Shown here piece after piece: positions 29,924 to 40,233 of a stretch of 64,000 nucleotides of DNA. Under the pieces are notes generated by a model that searched no databases, was not told the origin of the DNA, and worked only from the letters and a program-made list of their open reading frames with translations. The DNA is from Draconibacterium aestuarii (GTDB taxonomy: Bacteria > Bacteroidota > Bacteroidia > Bacteroidales > Prolixibacteraceae). The stretch's first letter is position 1; every line of letters begins with the position of its first letter. The DNA is taken from contig JAPOHD010000013.1 in the NCBI GenBank assembly GCA_026671195.1, forward strand, positions 124,001 to 188,000, given 5' to 3'. A program made the translations under genes and the position numbers.

Positions 29924-31681
29924 CTATAATTTTTTAAACAGTAACAATCTGAAATCCATTACCTGAGAACCGGGTATGTTCGTTGCTTTTAAAGTTAACA
30001 GTCCGTTCCCTTTTTGCAGGTTTACAGTACCCAAATTTACCCGTTTGAATTCCTTTACATAACCTTCCATCCTTGGATAGATGTCTTTGTCATTCTTTAA
30101 AGGTGAGTCAAAAGCTTCAGTTATTTTGAATTCAAAAACTGATTGGTTAAACTGAAGCTGTACTGTTGAACCGATGTCTTTTTCGGGGCAAGTATAAAAA
30201 AGTTCTACCTGGTACACACCCGAAGTTAAAACTTCGGCATTAAATGTTATGCTGTCGTTTGTATTTACCCAGTTGGTATAAAAGGTACTATTCGGGAATT
30301 TATTAGATCGTTTAATATTTCCATAGGCAATTCCATCGCGGGCAGGAATTTGTGTAAAGGTTAAACTCGGATGACCGATTGTGAAGGGACGATTTGCATT
30401 TTGGTTGAGTTCAGATACCACCTCTGTTTCCCATTTTACCTTCTCCAAAATCAGTTCATCATATATTCCCGGAAATTTTGCAGCAACATCAGAATATTGC
30501 CCCGGATCGGTTTCCATGTTGTACAAATGGTTTTTGTCATCTAAACGAAACTTTTGGCTGCGAAGACTGGTTTTTCCTCTCCAGTGTGTGAAAATAATGC
30601 GTTCATCCCAATCTGGATTTTCTTTTAAAAGAAGCGGTTTTAAACTAACACCATCCAGTTCCTTGTCAGTTTGATTATCTAATCCGGCCAGGTCTGTGAG
30701 TGTAGGAAGTAAATCGATTCCAGCTGCAATCGTAGTAATTTCTTTTCCGGCAGGAAGAGTTCCTTTCCATTTTATAATCATTGGCGAGCGAACACCACCT
30801 TCGTCGGTCGAACCTTTTTTCCCTTTCATGCCATCATTCCAGCGAAAGCTGTTGGGACCATTATCTGAAAGGTAAAGAACAATTGTGTTGTCTGCTAATC
30901 CAAGTTCTTTTATTTTGTTTGCAATACGGCCCACATTCCAGTCAATATTTTCGCACATGGCAAGAGCCGCTTTTGTAAACAAAACATCCTCTCTGGTCGT
31001 ATCGCGGTGGAACATTTGCAAATTTTTATTTTTGTATTTATTCCAGAATTTTTCAGGAGCCTGCATGGGCGAGTGGGGAGTATTAAAGGGCAAGTATAAA
31101 AAGAAAGGATTAGCTTTGTTGTTTGTGATGAAATCAAGTCCGTGTTGCGTTAAATTATCAATTATAAAGCCATTCCCTTTAACAATTTCACCGTTGTGTT
31201 CCAGCATAGGGCTGTAGTAGTTTCCCCAATGTCCGGAGCAAAATCCATAGAAATCATCAAACCCACGCGAATTGGGGTGATAGGGAGCTTGCATTCCATT
31301 GTGCCATTTTCCGTAGGCAGCTGTTTTGTATCCTGCTTTTTTAAAGACTTCGGCAATGGTTGTCTCGTCCAAATCAAGACGTTCGCCCCCGGCGCTGGTA
31401 GAATAAACGCCGCTTCGTACGTGATAGCGCCCGGTTAATAATTCGGCCCGGGTGGGAGAACAAACCGGACAAACGTAGAACCGATCAAAAGTAACTCCGG
31501 TTTTGGCCAGTTCATCGATATTTGGAGTTGACAGGTTGGTATTGCCGTGATAGCTTAAGTCTCCCCATCCCTGATCGTCACTGAGAATCAGTATGATATT
31601 CGGGTATTGAGTTTGTATTGTTTTTTCCGTACACGAAAACAGCAAAATAGCAAACACGAGAAGTAGAAAAGGTTTTTTCAT
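29924..31681 (-). CDS. S1-family sulfatase, lipoprotein
   Basis: 585 residues. A lipoprotein signal (LLVFAILLFSC) places it at the periplasmic face of a membrane. The formylglycine site CSPTRAELLTGRY (Cys-x-Pro-x-Arg type) lies near residue 77; NIILILSDDQGWGDLSYHGN supplies the metal-binding Asp pair; DNGPNSFRWNDGMKGKKGS and GKWHNGM are further active-site loops. After about residue 445 there is an extra beta-rich domain (YQVELFYTCPEKDIG; LLTLKATNIPGSQVMDFRLLLF), probably a carbohydrate-binding module. It would remove sulfate from a glycan handled also by the GH110-like enzyme downstream. Confidence 0.85.
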   Translation of the reverse strand: MKKPFLLLVFAILLFSCTEKTIQTQYPNIILILSDDQGWGDLSYHGNTNLSTPNIDELAKTGVTFDRFYVCPVCSPTRAELLTGRYHVRSGVYSTSAGGERLDLDETTIAEVFKKAGYKTAAYGKWHNGMQAPYHPNSRGFDDFYGFCSGHWGNYYSPMLEHNGEIVKGNGFIIDNLTQHGLDFITNNKANPFFLYLPFNTPHSPMQAPEKFWNKYKNKNLQMFHRDTTREDVLFTKAALAMCENIDWNVGRIANKIKELGLADNTIVLYLSDNGPNSFRWNDGMKGKKGSTDEGGVRSPMIIKWKGTLPAGKEITTIAAGIDLLPTLTDLAGLDNQTDKELDGVSLKPLLLKENPDWDERIIFTHWRGKTSLRSQKFRLDDKNHLYNMETDPGQYSDVAAKFPGIYDELILEKVKWETEVVSELNQNANRPFTIGHPSLTFTQIPARDGIAYGNIKRSNKFPNSTFYTNWVNTNDSITFNAEVLTSGVYQVELFYTCPEKDIGSTVQLQFNQSVFEFKITEAFDSPLKNDKDIYPRMEGYVKEFKRVNLGTVNLQKGNGLLTLKATNIPGSQVMDFRLLLFKKL

Positions 31682-31810
31682 TGCAGTTACAGGTTTAAGT
31701 CAGCTTAAAAGTAATAATAATTTTTTCCGGTATTGATTTAAGAACTGCAAATACCAGGTGTTTTCAATTAAATTTCGAAAAAGTTTCAGTTAAATGTTTG
31801 TCCGTATTTT

Positions 31811-32503
31811 TTACAGAACTGATCTTAATTTTGAAACTGAATCCATTTTAATCCAGTTGGGGTGTTCCTCGTTCTCTGTCGCCTTTTCGTGTTCCCAGGT
31901 AACATGAAAGGGAATGTGGATGCCAAATCCGCCAATTTCCAAAACCGGTTCAATGTCTGATTTGTAGGAATTGCCGATCATTAAAAAATCTTCGGGTGCA
32001 ATGTCGAGATGTTTTAGCAGTTTCCGGTAATCTGCCTTGTTCTTGTTGCTCATTACCTCCACGTGATGGAAGAAGTTCTCCAGGTGCGATTTTTTTAGTT
32101 TTCGCTCCTGGTCGAGCAAATCACCTTTGGTAGCCACAATTAGTTTGTAGCCTTTTTGAGTGAGGTATTCCAAAATATCAACCACACCTTCCAATAACTC
32201 AACCGGCTGGTTAATCTGTGTTTTCCCGAGCTTTATAATTTTTTCGAGTGTGGGTTGAGGTACCCGGTTATCTGTAATTTTTAAAGCCGTTTCAATCATC
32301 GAAAGCACAAAACCTTTTGTTCCGTAACCGTATTCCTCCAGGTTTCGAATTTCGGTTGCGAACAATTCTTTCATGATTTCTTCGGAGGTAGAAAAATCAG
32401 CAAGCAATTCGCAAAACTGCTCTTCCGTTTCGCGAAAAAAGGTTTCGTTTACCCAAAGTGTATCGTCGGCATCAAATGCTATTACTTTAAAGTTGTTCTT
32501 CAT
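31811..32503 (-). CDS. HAD-family hydrolase
   Basis: 230 residues. Motif I IAFDADDTLW (nucleophile Asp in DxD), motif II IVATKGD, motif III Lys in SNKNKADYRKLL, and motif IV MIGNSYKSDIEPVLEIGG are all present; the helical cap lies between I and II. The family removes phosphate from small molecules. The closest look is to the YjjG/Gph-like HADs of Bacteroidota. Substrate unknown. It is 42 bases downstream of mutS2 on the same strand. Confidence 0.8.
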   Translation of the reverse strand: MKNNFKVIAFDADDTLWVNETFFRETEEQFCELLADFSTSEEIMKELFATEIRNLEEYGYGTKGFVLSMIETALKITDNRVPQPTLEKIIKLGKTQINQPVELLEGVVDILEYLTQKGYKLIVATKGDLLDQERKLKKSHLENFFHHVEVMSNKNKADYRKLLKHLDIAPEDFLMIGNSYKSDIEPVLEIGGFGIHIPFHVTWEHEKATENEEHPNWIKMDSVSKLRSVL

Positions 32504-32545
32504 TTGTAAAAAACAGGCTGTTTTTAGTGAACGCCTTTTAACTAT

Positions 32546-35038
32546 TTACAAGGCCAAATTTACCACAGTAATACCGGAACCGCCAAAATCAACGTGTTCA
32601 TCTTTGTAACTGCGAACCATGGGCTCCGAACGCAGGTAATCACGAATTATTTGTCGCAAAATTCCATTCCCTTTTCCGTGAAGTATACGAAGTTGCCCAG
32701 CTTCAAACATAATGGCTTCATCAATAAACTCTGTTATTTTCCGAATGGCATCATCAGCCCGCTCGCCCCTTATATCAATTTCGGGTTTAAAGGTCAGGCG
32801 TTTTTGAGCAAAACTATCGGTTAAAGTAGTTGATTTGGTGTAACGCTTTTTATCGAGTTTTTTCGCTTCGTTGTTGCTTAAACGCTCTATATTTTTACGC
32901 GGCATCGTGGTCATAAGCTGGCCAAAAGCAACCACTGCATTTTTTTCGTTTATTTCAATCAGGTCACCAATGGTTTCTTGTCCTTTTATTCGAACTTTAT
33001 CGCCGGATTTCAGTTCAGTACGTACTTCCGGGGTTTCTTTTGGAATAGATTTTTTAAATTCCGCGGGACGGCGCTGGTTTCGACTTTCCTCGCGTTGTCG
33101 CAGTTTATCCATTTTGCGTGCAATCTGCCCGTCGTCGGAAGTTACTTTTCTGTCAACTTCTTTCTTTAAATCAACCAAATTCTCACGTGCCTTTTTGGTT
33201 TTTTCTTTATCGGCTTGTGCCTTTTTAATTTCGTGAATGGTGTTTTCAATCCGTTTGTTTACCACTTTTAGCAGCGCGTCTGCTTCCTCTTTTGCTTTTT
33301 TCAGAATCTCCTTACGTTGCTTCTGAATCTCCTGCAATTCTGTTTCGTAGCTTTCTGCAGTGTCGTCCAGTATTTTTTCCACTTTTCGGATTTTCATCCT
33401 TTTGGTTTCCCAGTATCGTTTGTCTCTGTTAATCTGGCGCAAATTGCGATCGAAATCGATGTGATCTTTCCCCACTTTCTCCGTAGCTTTTTCTAGAATA
33501 TCTTCGGGTAACCCGATTTTTCGGGCAATTTCAAAAGCAAATGAACTACCCGGTTTCCCAATATCGAGTTTAAAAAGCGGATTCATGTTTTGTGCATCGT
33601 ACAGCATGGCACCGTTAGCAATTCCATCGGCCGACGAGGCGAAGTGTTTTAAGTTGGTATAATGAGTTGTAATTACGCCGAACGTACCCAACTTAGTAAG
33701 TTTATCAAGAATGGATTCGGCAATGGCACCCCCTAACATCGGTTCGGTTCCGGTTCCGAACTCGTCGATAAGAATCAGCGTTTTTTCGTTACAGTTGCGT
33801 ACAAAATGTTTCATGTTCATCAGGTGCGAACTGTAGGTGCTCAGGTCGTTTTCCATCGATTGCTCATCGCCAATGTCGATAAAAAGCTGATGGAAAATAC
33901 CTGTTATACTTCCCTCGCTAATCGGAATTAACAACCCACATTGTAACATGTATTGTAGCAATCCGGTGGTTTTGAGACAAACAGATTTTCCACCGGCATT
34001 TGGCCCCGAAATCAACAGGATATGTTTTTCCTGGGTGAGTTTAATATCGAGCGGAACGATTTTCCGTTTTTCTTTTTGCAGCGTTTTTAAGAGTAACGGA
34101 TGAATAGCATGATACCATTCGATTATGGCTTCGTCGCGGAAATCAGGTTTTATCGCATCAAATTCAACCGCAAGCAATGCCTTTGCACGGATAAAATCGA
34201 TCTCTCCCAGAAAGTCATAGGAATAAAAAAGATCTTGGAGATAGGGGCGGATATCGTTGGAAAAATCGGTCAGGATTTTTACTATCTCACGGCGTTCGGC
34301 ATATTCCAGTTCCCTGATCTCGTTGTTCATTTCAACAATTTCATTGGGCTCTATATATGAAGTTTTTCCGGTCGCCGATTCGTCGTAAACAATTCCTTTG
34401 ATTTTTCTTTTGTGCCCCGCTGCAATTGGAATTACCGCGCGTCCGTCGCGAATCGATACCGAAGCATCTTCTTCAACCAATCCATCTTTTTGAGCCTGCT
34501 TTAAAATGGCGTGCAGGCGTTTCGACATATTCGACTGCATAGAAAATATGCTTTTCCGAATCTGTGCCAACTCGGGCGATGCATTGTCGCGTATCTTTCC
34601 AAGTTTATTAATGATGGTGTCAATCCGATCGTAAATGTACGGGAACACTTGTATGTCGCTGGTTTTAGCTTTTAAAATGGGGAAAAGTTCCTCTTCTTGT
34701 TTATTGAAAAAGTTGACAATTGCCCGAACCGATTCCAGCGAACGTTTTAAATCGAAGAGCTCAGCTGGCTCCAGGAAACGCCCTTCTATTTTGATTTTTT
34801 GAAGTGCTTCACGTAAATCGTAAAAATGACTGGCCGGAAAACTATCGAATTCCCTTATGATCATACAAAACTCTTCCACCTCTCCCAATTGATTGGAAAG
34901 CGCTTCGTGCGAGGTTTGAAAATGCATTTCGTTGACCCATTCGTTTCCCATTGTACTGATACATTTGTTGTTCAGCATGTCACGAATACGGTCGAAACCA
35001 ATTTTTGCCTCGAAATTATTTGGATAAATGTTTTGCAT
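32546..35038 (-). CDS. mutS2: Endonuclease MutS2
   Basis: 830 residues. MutS-type core and ATPase: GPNAGGKSVCLKTTGLLQYML (Walker A, near residue 345), LILIDEFGTGTEPMLGGAIAESIL (Walker B), THYTNLKHFA. It is followed by a long coiled coil (KEILKKAKEEADALLKVV...) and a C-terminal Smr nuclease domain (DIRGERADDAIRKITEFID ... LRILHGKGNGILRQIIRDYL ... GGSGITVV). There is no N-terminal mismatch-recognition domain, as expected for MutS2. It suppresses recombination and/or rescues ribosomes by collision sensing. A promoter of the TAnnTTTG type lies upstream. Confidence 0.92.
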   Translation of the reverse strand: MQNIYPNNFEAKIGFDRIRDMLNNKCISTMGNEWVNEMHFQTSHEALSNQLGEVEEFCMIIREFDSFPASHFYDLREALQKIKIEGRFLEPAELFDLKRSLESVRAIVNFFNKQEEELFPILKAKTSDIQVFPYIYDRIDTIINKLGKIRDNASPELAQIRKSIFSMQSNMSKRLHAILKQAQKDGLVEEDASVSIRDGRAVIPIAAGHKRKIKGIVYDESATGKTSYIEPNEIVEMNNEIRELEYAERREIVKILTDFSNDIRPYLQDLFYSYDFLGEIDFIRAKALLAVEFDAIKPDFRDEAIIEWYHAIHPLLLKTLQKEKRKIVPLDIKLTQEKHILLISGPNAGGKSVCLKTTGLLQYMLQCGLLIPISEGSITGIFHQLFIDIGDEQSMENDLSTYSSHLMNMKHFVRNCNEKTLILIDEFGTGTEPMLGGAIAESILDKLTKLGTFGVITTHYTNLKHFASSADGIANGAMLYDAQNMNPLFKLDIGKPGSSFAFEIARKIGLPEDILEKATEKVGKDHIDFDRNLRQINRDKRYWETKRMKIRKVEKILDDTAESYETELQEIQKQRKEILKKAKEEADALLKVVNKRIENTIHEIKKAQADKEKTKKARENLVDLKKEVDRKVTSDDGQIARKMDKLRQREESRNQRRPAEFKKSIPKETPEVRTELKSGDKVRIKGQETIGDLIEINEKNAVVAFGQLMTTMPRKNIERLSNNEAKKLDKKRYTKSTTLTDSFAQKRLTFKPEIDIRGERADDAIRKITEFIDEAIMFEAGQLRILHGKGNGILRQIIRDYLRSEPMVRSYKDEHVDFGGSGITVVNLAL

Positions 35039-35059
35039 TGTTTTCGTCTAAATTGAATG

Positions 35060-35067
35060 CAAAAATA
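35060..35067 (-). promoter_or_regulatory. Bacteroidota-type -7 box before mutS2
   Basis: TATTTTTG on the minus strand (consensus TAnnTTTG), 22 bases before the mutS2 ATG. A -33 TTTG is not evident. Confidence 0.5.
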
Positions 35068-35133
35068 GTAAAGATGTTTAGAGTTAAAAAGGTGCAGTGG
35101 ATTTCAGTCCGTACTTCCGGGTATTATGTTGCA

Positions 35134-36192
35134 TTACCAGGAGGCCAACTCCAGTGTAAGGTGCTTTATCTTGGTTCGATTGTGGGTATATGTAATGTGA
35201 ATCCTACCATCTTTGGTTTGAATAATTGCCGGGTAGCTGAATTCTCCTTTGGGGTGGTCTTCAAGTTTAAAAATATCAGTCCAGTTAATACCATCATTCG
35301 AATGGTACAAGTCAAGTTTATTGCGACCGGCCTCCCACGATTTTCCACTCTCAATCGGATTATTTACCAGCAACTTTTCTCCCGAGTGCAGGGTAATCGC
35401 ATCAATCCCTGAGTTAGGATGCAAAATTGTTGTTGGCGCTACTTTCGACCAGGTTTTGCCTTCATCGGTTGACCAGCTTTCCATAATTACATTTTGGTTG
35501 CTGCGCAGCAATGCCTGTATCGAATTGTCGGGGTAGAGTAGTAGGGTCGGTTGAATTACTTTTATCGAGTCGGGCGAGGGGATCACAATTTTCTCCCAGC
35601 TTTGTCCGCCATCAGCCGATCTTTCAATGTTTGATTTCCACAACTCATGAGTAACCTCGGTACTTGATGGACTGAGAATAACTCCTGATTTCAGGTGAAG
35701 TGGTTTATTACGGATGGGGCCTAAGATACCCACCGGCAGTTTTTCGGGTGAAGACCAGGTTTGCCCTTCATCATCGGAATGCATGACCATTCCCCACCAA
35801 TCGTTAGGGCTGGGCCCAACTTTATAGAAAAGTGAAATTCGCTCATCATTCCCCCTAAATAAAACTGGATTCCAGGTGGGGTACAACAAGGTTTCGTTTT
35901 CTTTTCCATCGGCAACTTTTACGGGAGCCTCCCATTTCCCATTTCGAAAAGCGGCAATGTAAATGCACACATCTGGATTTCGTTCGTGAGTGCCGCCAAA
36001 AAATGCAAGTAACAAGCCGTTTCGTGTTTCAAGTATTGTGGAAGCATGGCATTGTGCATATTGAGTTGTATCAGCTATAAATTCTGCTGACAGGATTTCT
36101 GCCTTTACTTGTTTGTTGTCCTGTTTTGATGAATTTCCTGAACAGCCAGTAAGTATTAGTATGATAAGTATGATAAATAACTGAGTTTTCAT
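35134..36192 (-). CDS. Sialidase-like (BNR repeat) lipoprotein
   Basis: 352 residues from MKTQLFIILIILILTGCSG at 36192, a lipoprotein signal; the frame goes 16 codons further but without sense. Sialidase-type Asp-box sequences are present: SDDEGQTWSS, SADGGQSWEK, STDEGKTWSK, SNDGINWTD. There is an early QCHASTILETRNGLLLAFFGGTHERNPDVCIYI, as in the BNR_2 six-bladed propellers. The arginine triad of true sialidases cannot be confirmed. It may act on sialic acid or on another sugar acid, as several BNR_2 families do. Confidence 0.65.
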   Translation of the reverse strand: MKTQLFIILIILILTGCSGNSSKQDNKQVKAEILSAEFIADTTQYAQCHASTILETRNGLLLAFFGGTHERNPDVCIYIAAFRNGKWEAPVKVADGKENETLLYPTWNPVLFRGNDERISLFYKVGPSPNDWWGMVMHSDDEGQTWSSPEKLPVGILGPIRNKPLHLKSGVILSPSSTEVTHELWKSNIERSADGGQSWEKIVIPSPDSIKVIQPTLLLYPDNSIQALLRSNQNVIMESWSTDEGKTWSKVAPTTILHPNSGIDAITLHSGEKLLVNNPIESGKSWEAGRNKLDLYHSNDGINWTDIFKLEDHPKGEFSYPAIIQTKDGRIHITYTHNRTKIKHLTLELASW

Positions 36193-36535
36193 TTTCGGAT
36201 TGTTAATTACGTGAATAAGTTGAACACAGCTTTGTGGCACAAATATAGTTTTTTGAGCTGCAACGAAACTGTTGTCGGCGTAAAATTTCGGGACAAAATA
36301 AGTACTGACAAATCATTTTTCTTTTGTCTCTTTCTTCCGGAAAATCAGTTTGTGTTCGTTTTTCATTTCTATTTGTTACTGAAGAATTCGTGCTATATGT
36401 AAAGGCGATTCATTTTTACACCAGAAATCTGTCCTTGTTTGTAACTATTTTACTATCGAATTCATGTTAGTGCAACCTAAATGCAAATTTTGTGTTTAAT
36501 TGCAGAAGAAAGCAAATTCTTGAAAACAGGAACAA
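36193..36535. other. Divergent intergenic region
   Basis: About 340 bases between the sialidase-like gene (minus) and the AI-2E permease (plus). A+T-rich, no gene or RNA element recognised; it must hold both promoters. Confidence 0.5.
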
Positions 36536-37615
36536 ATGAAAGATTTAAGAACAACAAATATACTCTTGCTGATTATAGTAATTCCATTGGTTTTTTATAT
36601 CCTGAAAATCCTCTCCTTTATATTTATTCCACTCATAATGGCAATGTTTATTGCCCTGTTGTTTTTGCCATTAATGCGCTGGTTAAAAAAGCGCCGGGTA
36701 CCACAGATTATAAGTATTTTAATTGTAATTCTAATTTTTATCGGAGTTTTTAAAGTTGGTGGCGAGCTGGTAAAACTTTCAAGTGCTGAAATACGTGCCA
36801 CCGAGGATGTATTTTTCAGAAAGGCCGAAACAAAAATCGTGGATTTAATTTTAATTGTAGAAGATTTTTTTGGTATTGAACGGGTACAAGGCGAAACGAT
36901 TTTAAAACATTATTTAGACGAAAATACGTATGTGAAAAAGTTTGGAACCACCATTGGGATTTTAAGCAATATGTTGAGTATGACTTTAATGACTGCTTTT
37001 TTTGTGATTCTTTTATTAAGCGAATCCATCAATTTTCAGAAAATATTAAACAGTACACTCTTTAAGCTAAAACATTCCTCCGTGCGTACATTTATGCAAA
37101 TTGAAAAGGATATTCTGAAATTCATCAAAGTAAAATTTCTAATTAGTCTTTTAACAGGAATTGGAATTGGCATAGCCTGTCTGATTTTTGATGTTAGTTT
37201 TCCAATTTTTTGGGGATTGTTGGCCTTTGTAATAAACTTTGTACAAATGATCGGTTCCATAATTTCGGTACTGGCCCTGGCTCTTTTTGCTTTTGTTGAG
37301 CTCGATCCATCAGGAACACTGTTGTTGTTTGTGTTAAGTATAATCTTTGTTCAGGTGTTGTTTGGTGGTGTTATTGAGCCAATAATGATGGGAAAAACTT
37401 TTGCCTTGAATGTAATAACGGTTTTAATTATGCTCATGTTTTGGGGGTATCTTTGGAACATTCCGGGATTTATTATGGCCATTCCACTAACTGTTTTTAT
37501 TAAAATTGTACTGGAACAGTTTCCCCGAACCAAGGTTATTGCCGATTTTATGTCGGGGAAAAAGCCTCAAATCAAAATCGTAAAACGGAGTAATATCAAG
37601 ATTGCGAAACAATAA
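36536..37615 (+). CDS. AI-2E/PerM family permease
   Basis: 359 residues, about eight membrane segments (ILLLIIVIPLVFYILKILSFIFIPLIMAMFIALLFLPLM at the start, NMLSMTLMTAFFVILLLSE in the middle, LLLFVLSIIFVQVLFGGVIEPIMMGKTFALNVITVLIMLMFWGYLWNIPGFIMAIPL at the end). The end contains the conserved G-x-(V/I)-(E)-P-x-x-(M/L)-G and (I/V)-P-G-x-(I/L)-(M/L)-A-(I/V)-P of the AI-2E transporter family. Transported substrate is not known for this branch (exporter-like). A relative lies at 55341-56372. A strong terminator follows. Confidence 0.85.
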   Translation: MKDLRTTNILLLIIVIPLVFYILKILSFIFIPLIMAMFIALLFLPLMRWLKKRRVPQIISILIVILIFIGVFKVGGELVKLSSAEIRATEDVFFRKAETKIVDLILIVEDFFGIERVQGETILKHYLDENTYVKKFGTTIGILSNMLSMTLMTAFFVILLLSESINFQKILNSTLFKLKHSSVRTFMQIEKDILKFIKVKFLISLLTGIGIGIACLIFDVSFPIFWGLLAFVINFVQMIGSIISVLALALFAFVELDPSGTLLLFVLSIIFVQVLFGGVIEPIMMGKTFALNVITVLIMLMFWGYLWNIPGFIMAIPLTVFIKIVLEQFPRTKVIADFMSGKKPQIKIVKRSNIKIAKQ

Positions 37616-37651
37616 CGTTTTTTCCGGGCAAATTAAGTATGGTTCTAAACT

Positions 37652-37693
37652 AAAAAGATCCGTGCCTGATTACAGTCAGGAACGGATCTTTTT
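37652..37693 (+). terminator. Terminator of the AI-2E permease gene
   Basis: AAAAAGATCCGT pairs with ACGGATCTTTTT, with an inner CTGA/TCAG stem, then TTTTT; symmetric enough to work in both directions. Confidence 0.75.
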
Positions 37694-37909
37694 GCTTAAA
37701 GTTGACAGGTTTTGTACTTTAACCCGCTATAGACTTTTTAAAGCATAATTCCATCTAACTTGACCTACAAAGCCTGATAAATAAGTGATTGACATATTGG
37801 ATCTAATAATCATTTATATGTATAGGCTTGACTGCTGCATACAGCAAGTTAGCTATTTGGTTTTACTTTTTTGACGTATTAGGAATCCGGGTTCAAGCGC
37901 CAATCTGTT

Positions 37910-39589
37910 TTACCCTTTAGGTATTTTTTCTCCCGGAAATCTTCGGGCATATTCTTCCCAGAAAAGTTTTACTTCGTTTTTCATTTCTTTTGAAAGCGAC
38001 AGAATTCCGAATAAGTTTGGAATGGTCATTAATGCAATTGTAATTCCCGAAAGAGTCCAAACAATGGTGGTGTCGGCAAACGAAGCAAAGAAAAATGCAA
38101 CCACATAAACCAAACGGAACCAAACCACTCCTTTTACACCAAATAAATAAGTAATGGCACGGTCGCCATAATACGACCAGCTAATTGCCGTTGAAAAGGC
38201 AAACATAAGTAGTCCGATGGAAACAATGTATTTACCGTATTCGCCAAACCAACTGCGGGTAAAAGCAATGGTAGTTAACGGAGCACTGTGCATTAGTGAT
38301 TTTCCTGTTAATGTTACACTATTTGTATTAACCAGTTTACCGTTAGAAAATACAAGTTCTCCATTATAAGCTTGTTTGTTAACCCAAACTTTTACTTCTT
38401 CGGCAACCGAGCGGGCATGAATAACCGTTGGCTGATCCTGGATGATGCCATCTACTACCATAAGATCTCCTGTATATTGGCTTAGTTGAGTTTCGCCAGC
38501 CAGATAATTATATAAAGTTTCTTTGTCAGCTTCGTTTTTATCCGAATAGGTATCGGTTAAGACAAACAGGTCGGCTTCCTGAAATTGGTTTTCCATTTTT
38601 TCGGTCCAAACCCCCGATGAAAGTAACACCAATCCGGTTAAGCTACATATAATAATTGTATCGATGAAGGGTTCTAAAAGTGCAACCAATCCTTCCGAAA
38701 CAGGCTCGTGTGCACGTGCAGCAGCATGGGCAATTGGTGCAGATCCTTGTCCTGCTTCGTTCGAAAATAAACCGCGGTTTACACCCCGGTTAAAAGCAAA
38801 TGCAATACTTCCTCCTAAAAACCCACCAACTGCTGCCGATCCGGTAAATACCTGCCCGATAATAGCCATTATCGATGGGATTATATTTTCATAGTTGTAT
38901 AGAATAACAGCCATTGCACCAATAAAGTAGATGGCTGCCATTAAAGGAACCAGGGTTGATGTAACTTTTGCAATACGTTTAATTCCGCCGATAATTACAA
39001 GTCCCAGAAGAATTGCAAGAACTGCTCCGGTTAATATATGGTTTATACCAAAGGTTTGAAAAAGCGAATTGGAAATACTGTTGATTTGAGGCAAACTACC
39101 TGTGCCGAATGATGAAAGAACGGTAGCAACAGCAAAAATACCAGCCAGCCATTTCATGTTCAAACGGTTTTTCATGTAATACATTGGTCCGCCGGCAATG
39201 GATCCATCGCTGGCAGTTTCGCGGTATTTATGCGAAAGCGTAACCTCAACAAATTTAGTCGTCATACCCACGGCGGCAGTTACCAGCATCCAGAAAAGTG
39301 CTGCAGGCCCGCCCAGGTGAATGGCCAGCGCAACACCGGCAATGTTCCCGGTTCCCACCGTTCCTGAAAGAGCCGTTGTTAATGCCTGGAAATGGGAAGT
39401 GTCTCCTTTATCTCCCTCTTTGTCGAATTTTCCGCGTACTATCCGAACCGAGTGTTTCAGATAACGGAACTGTGGAAATTTCAGGTAGATGGTAAAAAAT
39501 ATACCTGTTCCTAATAATAGAAATACGAACCATTGCGATCCGCCGATGTGCCCATCGATTAAAGAGAGAATGTCGTTGACTTTATTCAT
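37910..39589 (-). CDS. AGCS-family amino acid:sodium symporter with a large extra loop
   Basis: 559 residues from [10 protein letters not shown] at 39589; an earlier ATG adds 13 unlikely residues. Conserved AGCS parts: [22 protein letters not shown] (motif for Na+/substrate), [33 protein letters not shown], and [16 protein letters not shown] near the end. It probably takes up alanine, glycine or a similar small amino acid. About 105 residues (after residue 330, [15 protein letters not shown] ... VTLTGKSLM) are inserted before the last membrane segments, in what should be an external loop; ordinary AGCS carriers have 450-490 residues. Confidence 0.85.
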   Translation of the reverse strand: MNKVNDILSLIDGHIGGSQWFVFLLLGTGIFFTIYLKFPQFRYLKHSVRIVRGKFDKEGDKGDTSHFQALTTALSGTVGTGNIAGVALAIHLGGPAALFWMLVTAAVGMTTKFVEVTLSHKYRETASDGSIAGGPMYYMKNRLNMKWLAGIFAVATVLSSFGTGSLPQINSISNSLFQTFGINHILTGAVLAILLGLVIIGGIKRIAKVTSTLVPLMAAIYFIGAMAVILYNYENIIPSIMAIIGQVFTGSAAVGGFLGGSIAFAFNRGVNRGLFSNEAGQGSAPIAHAAARAHEPVSEGLVALLEPFIDTIIICSLTGLVLLSSGVWTEKMENQFQEADLFVLTDTYSDKNEADKETLYNYLAGETQLSQYTGDLMVVDGIIQDQPTVIHARSVAEEVKVWVNKQAYNGELVFSNGKLVNTNSVTLTGKSLMHSAPLTTIAFTRSWFGEYGKYIVSIGLLMFAFSTAISWSYYGDRAITYLFGVKGVVWFRLVYVVAFFFASFADTTIVWTLSGITIALMTIPNLFGILSLSKEMKNEVKLFWEEYARRFPGEKIPKG

Positions 39590-39917
39590 TATATGCTTAT
39601 ATTTCAGAAATTCGGCTAAAAATAGCAATCATATTCAATTTGTTAAAAAATGAAGGTTTTTTATTTCAAATTATTATTATATAGTGAGAAATATCAGTTT
39701 TTGTGTTTCAAATAGCTCGTCTTTTGGGGCAACGCGAAGAAAGGACAAATTGAATACAGACGATGTTCATTCTGATCTCAAACACATCTTTCGGGCATCT
39801 GGTGGTGAAAATGTGCTAAAAATTAATATTGGGTTGTTTATTACTTTTAATTGTTAATTATGAACGAGGATAGGATAAAGTTGTAAATTCGCATAAGAAA
39901 CTAAAAAAAGAATAAGC
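39590..39917. other. Intergenic region, no gene seen
   Basis: 330 bases, A+T-rich. Nothing beyond weak -10/-7-like strings. It serves as the upstream region for both the carrier (minus) and the small acidic gene (plus). Confidence 0.5.
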
Positions 39918-40169
39918 ATGTTACCAAAATTTTTGCTCGCCGACAACTCTCTTGAAACACCGGACACTATTTTCGTTGTTCACACTGAAACCCCACGATT
40001 TATTGTAGAAGCCGATATTGAAGATTTTTGGAGTAATCAGGTGGTTCACTGGATTGACGGAGAACCCGGAGACGAGGAATTAATTGGTGAAATGATTGAA
40101 GCAGCCGAAGAATTTCTTGAAAAAGAGTTTGAAAACGAGGAGCTGCTTGACGAAGGAGAGGAAGAATAG
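39918..40169 (+). CDS. Small acidic conserved protein
   Basis: 83 residues. The N-terminal part has strands (FLLADNSLETPDTIFVVHTETPRFIVEADIEDFW), and the C-terminus is extremely acidic (EEFLEKEFENEELLDEGEEE). Proteins of this form occur widely in Bacteroidota next to unrelated genes, with no known function. A hairpin repeat follows the stop codon. Confidence 0.6.
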   Translation: MLPKFLLADNSLETPDTIFVVHTETPRFIVEADIEDFWSNQVVHWIDGEPGDEELIGEMIEAAEEFLEKEFENEELLDEGEEE

Positions 40170-40175
40170 TTACAC

Positions 40176-40210
40176 GTTTCAGGTTGTATGTTGAACATGC
40201 AACCTGAAAC
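40176..40210. repeat. Inverted repeat between convergent genes
   Basis: GTTTCAGGTTG and CAACCTGAAAC form a perfect 11-bp stem around a 13-base loop, between the small acidic gene and tex. No T run follows, so it is not a classical terminator, though convergent genes meet here; it may still block transcription from both sides. Confidence 0.5.
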
Positions 40211-40233
40211 CCGCAACTTTTAAACTGAAACCT

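Noticed and set aside
35134..36192. True exo-sialidase
   Set aside because: Asp boxes are present but the Arg triad, nucleophile Tyr and acid Asp could not be confirmed, so only 'sialidase-like' is claimed.
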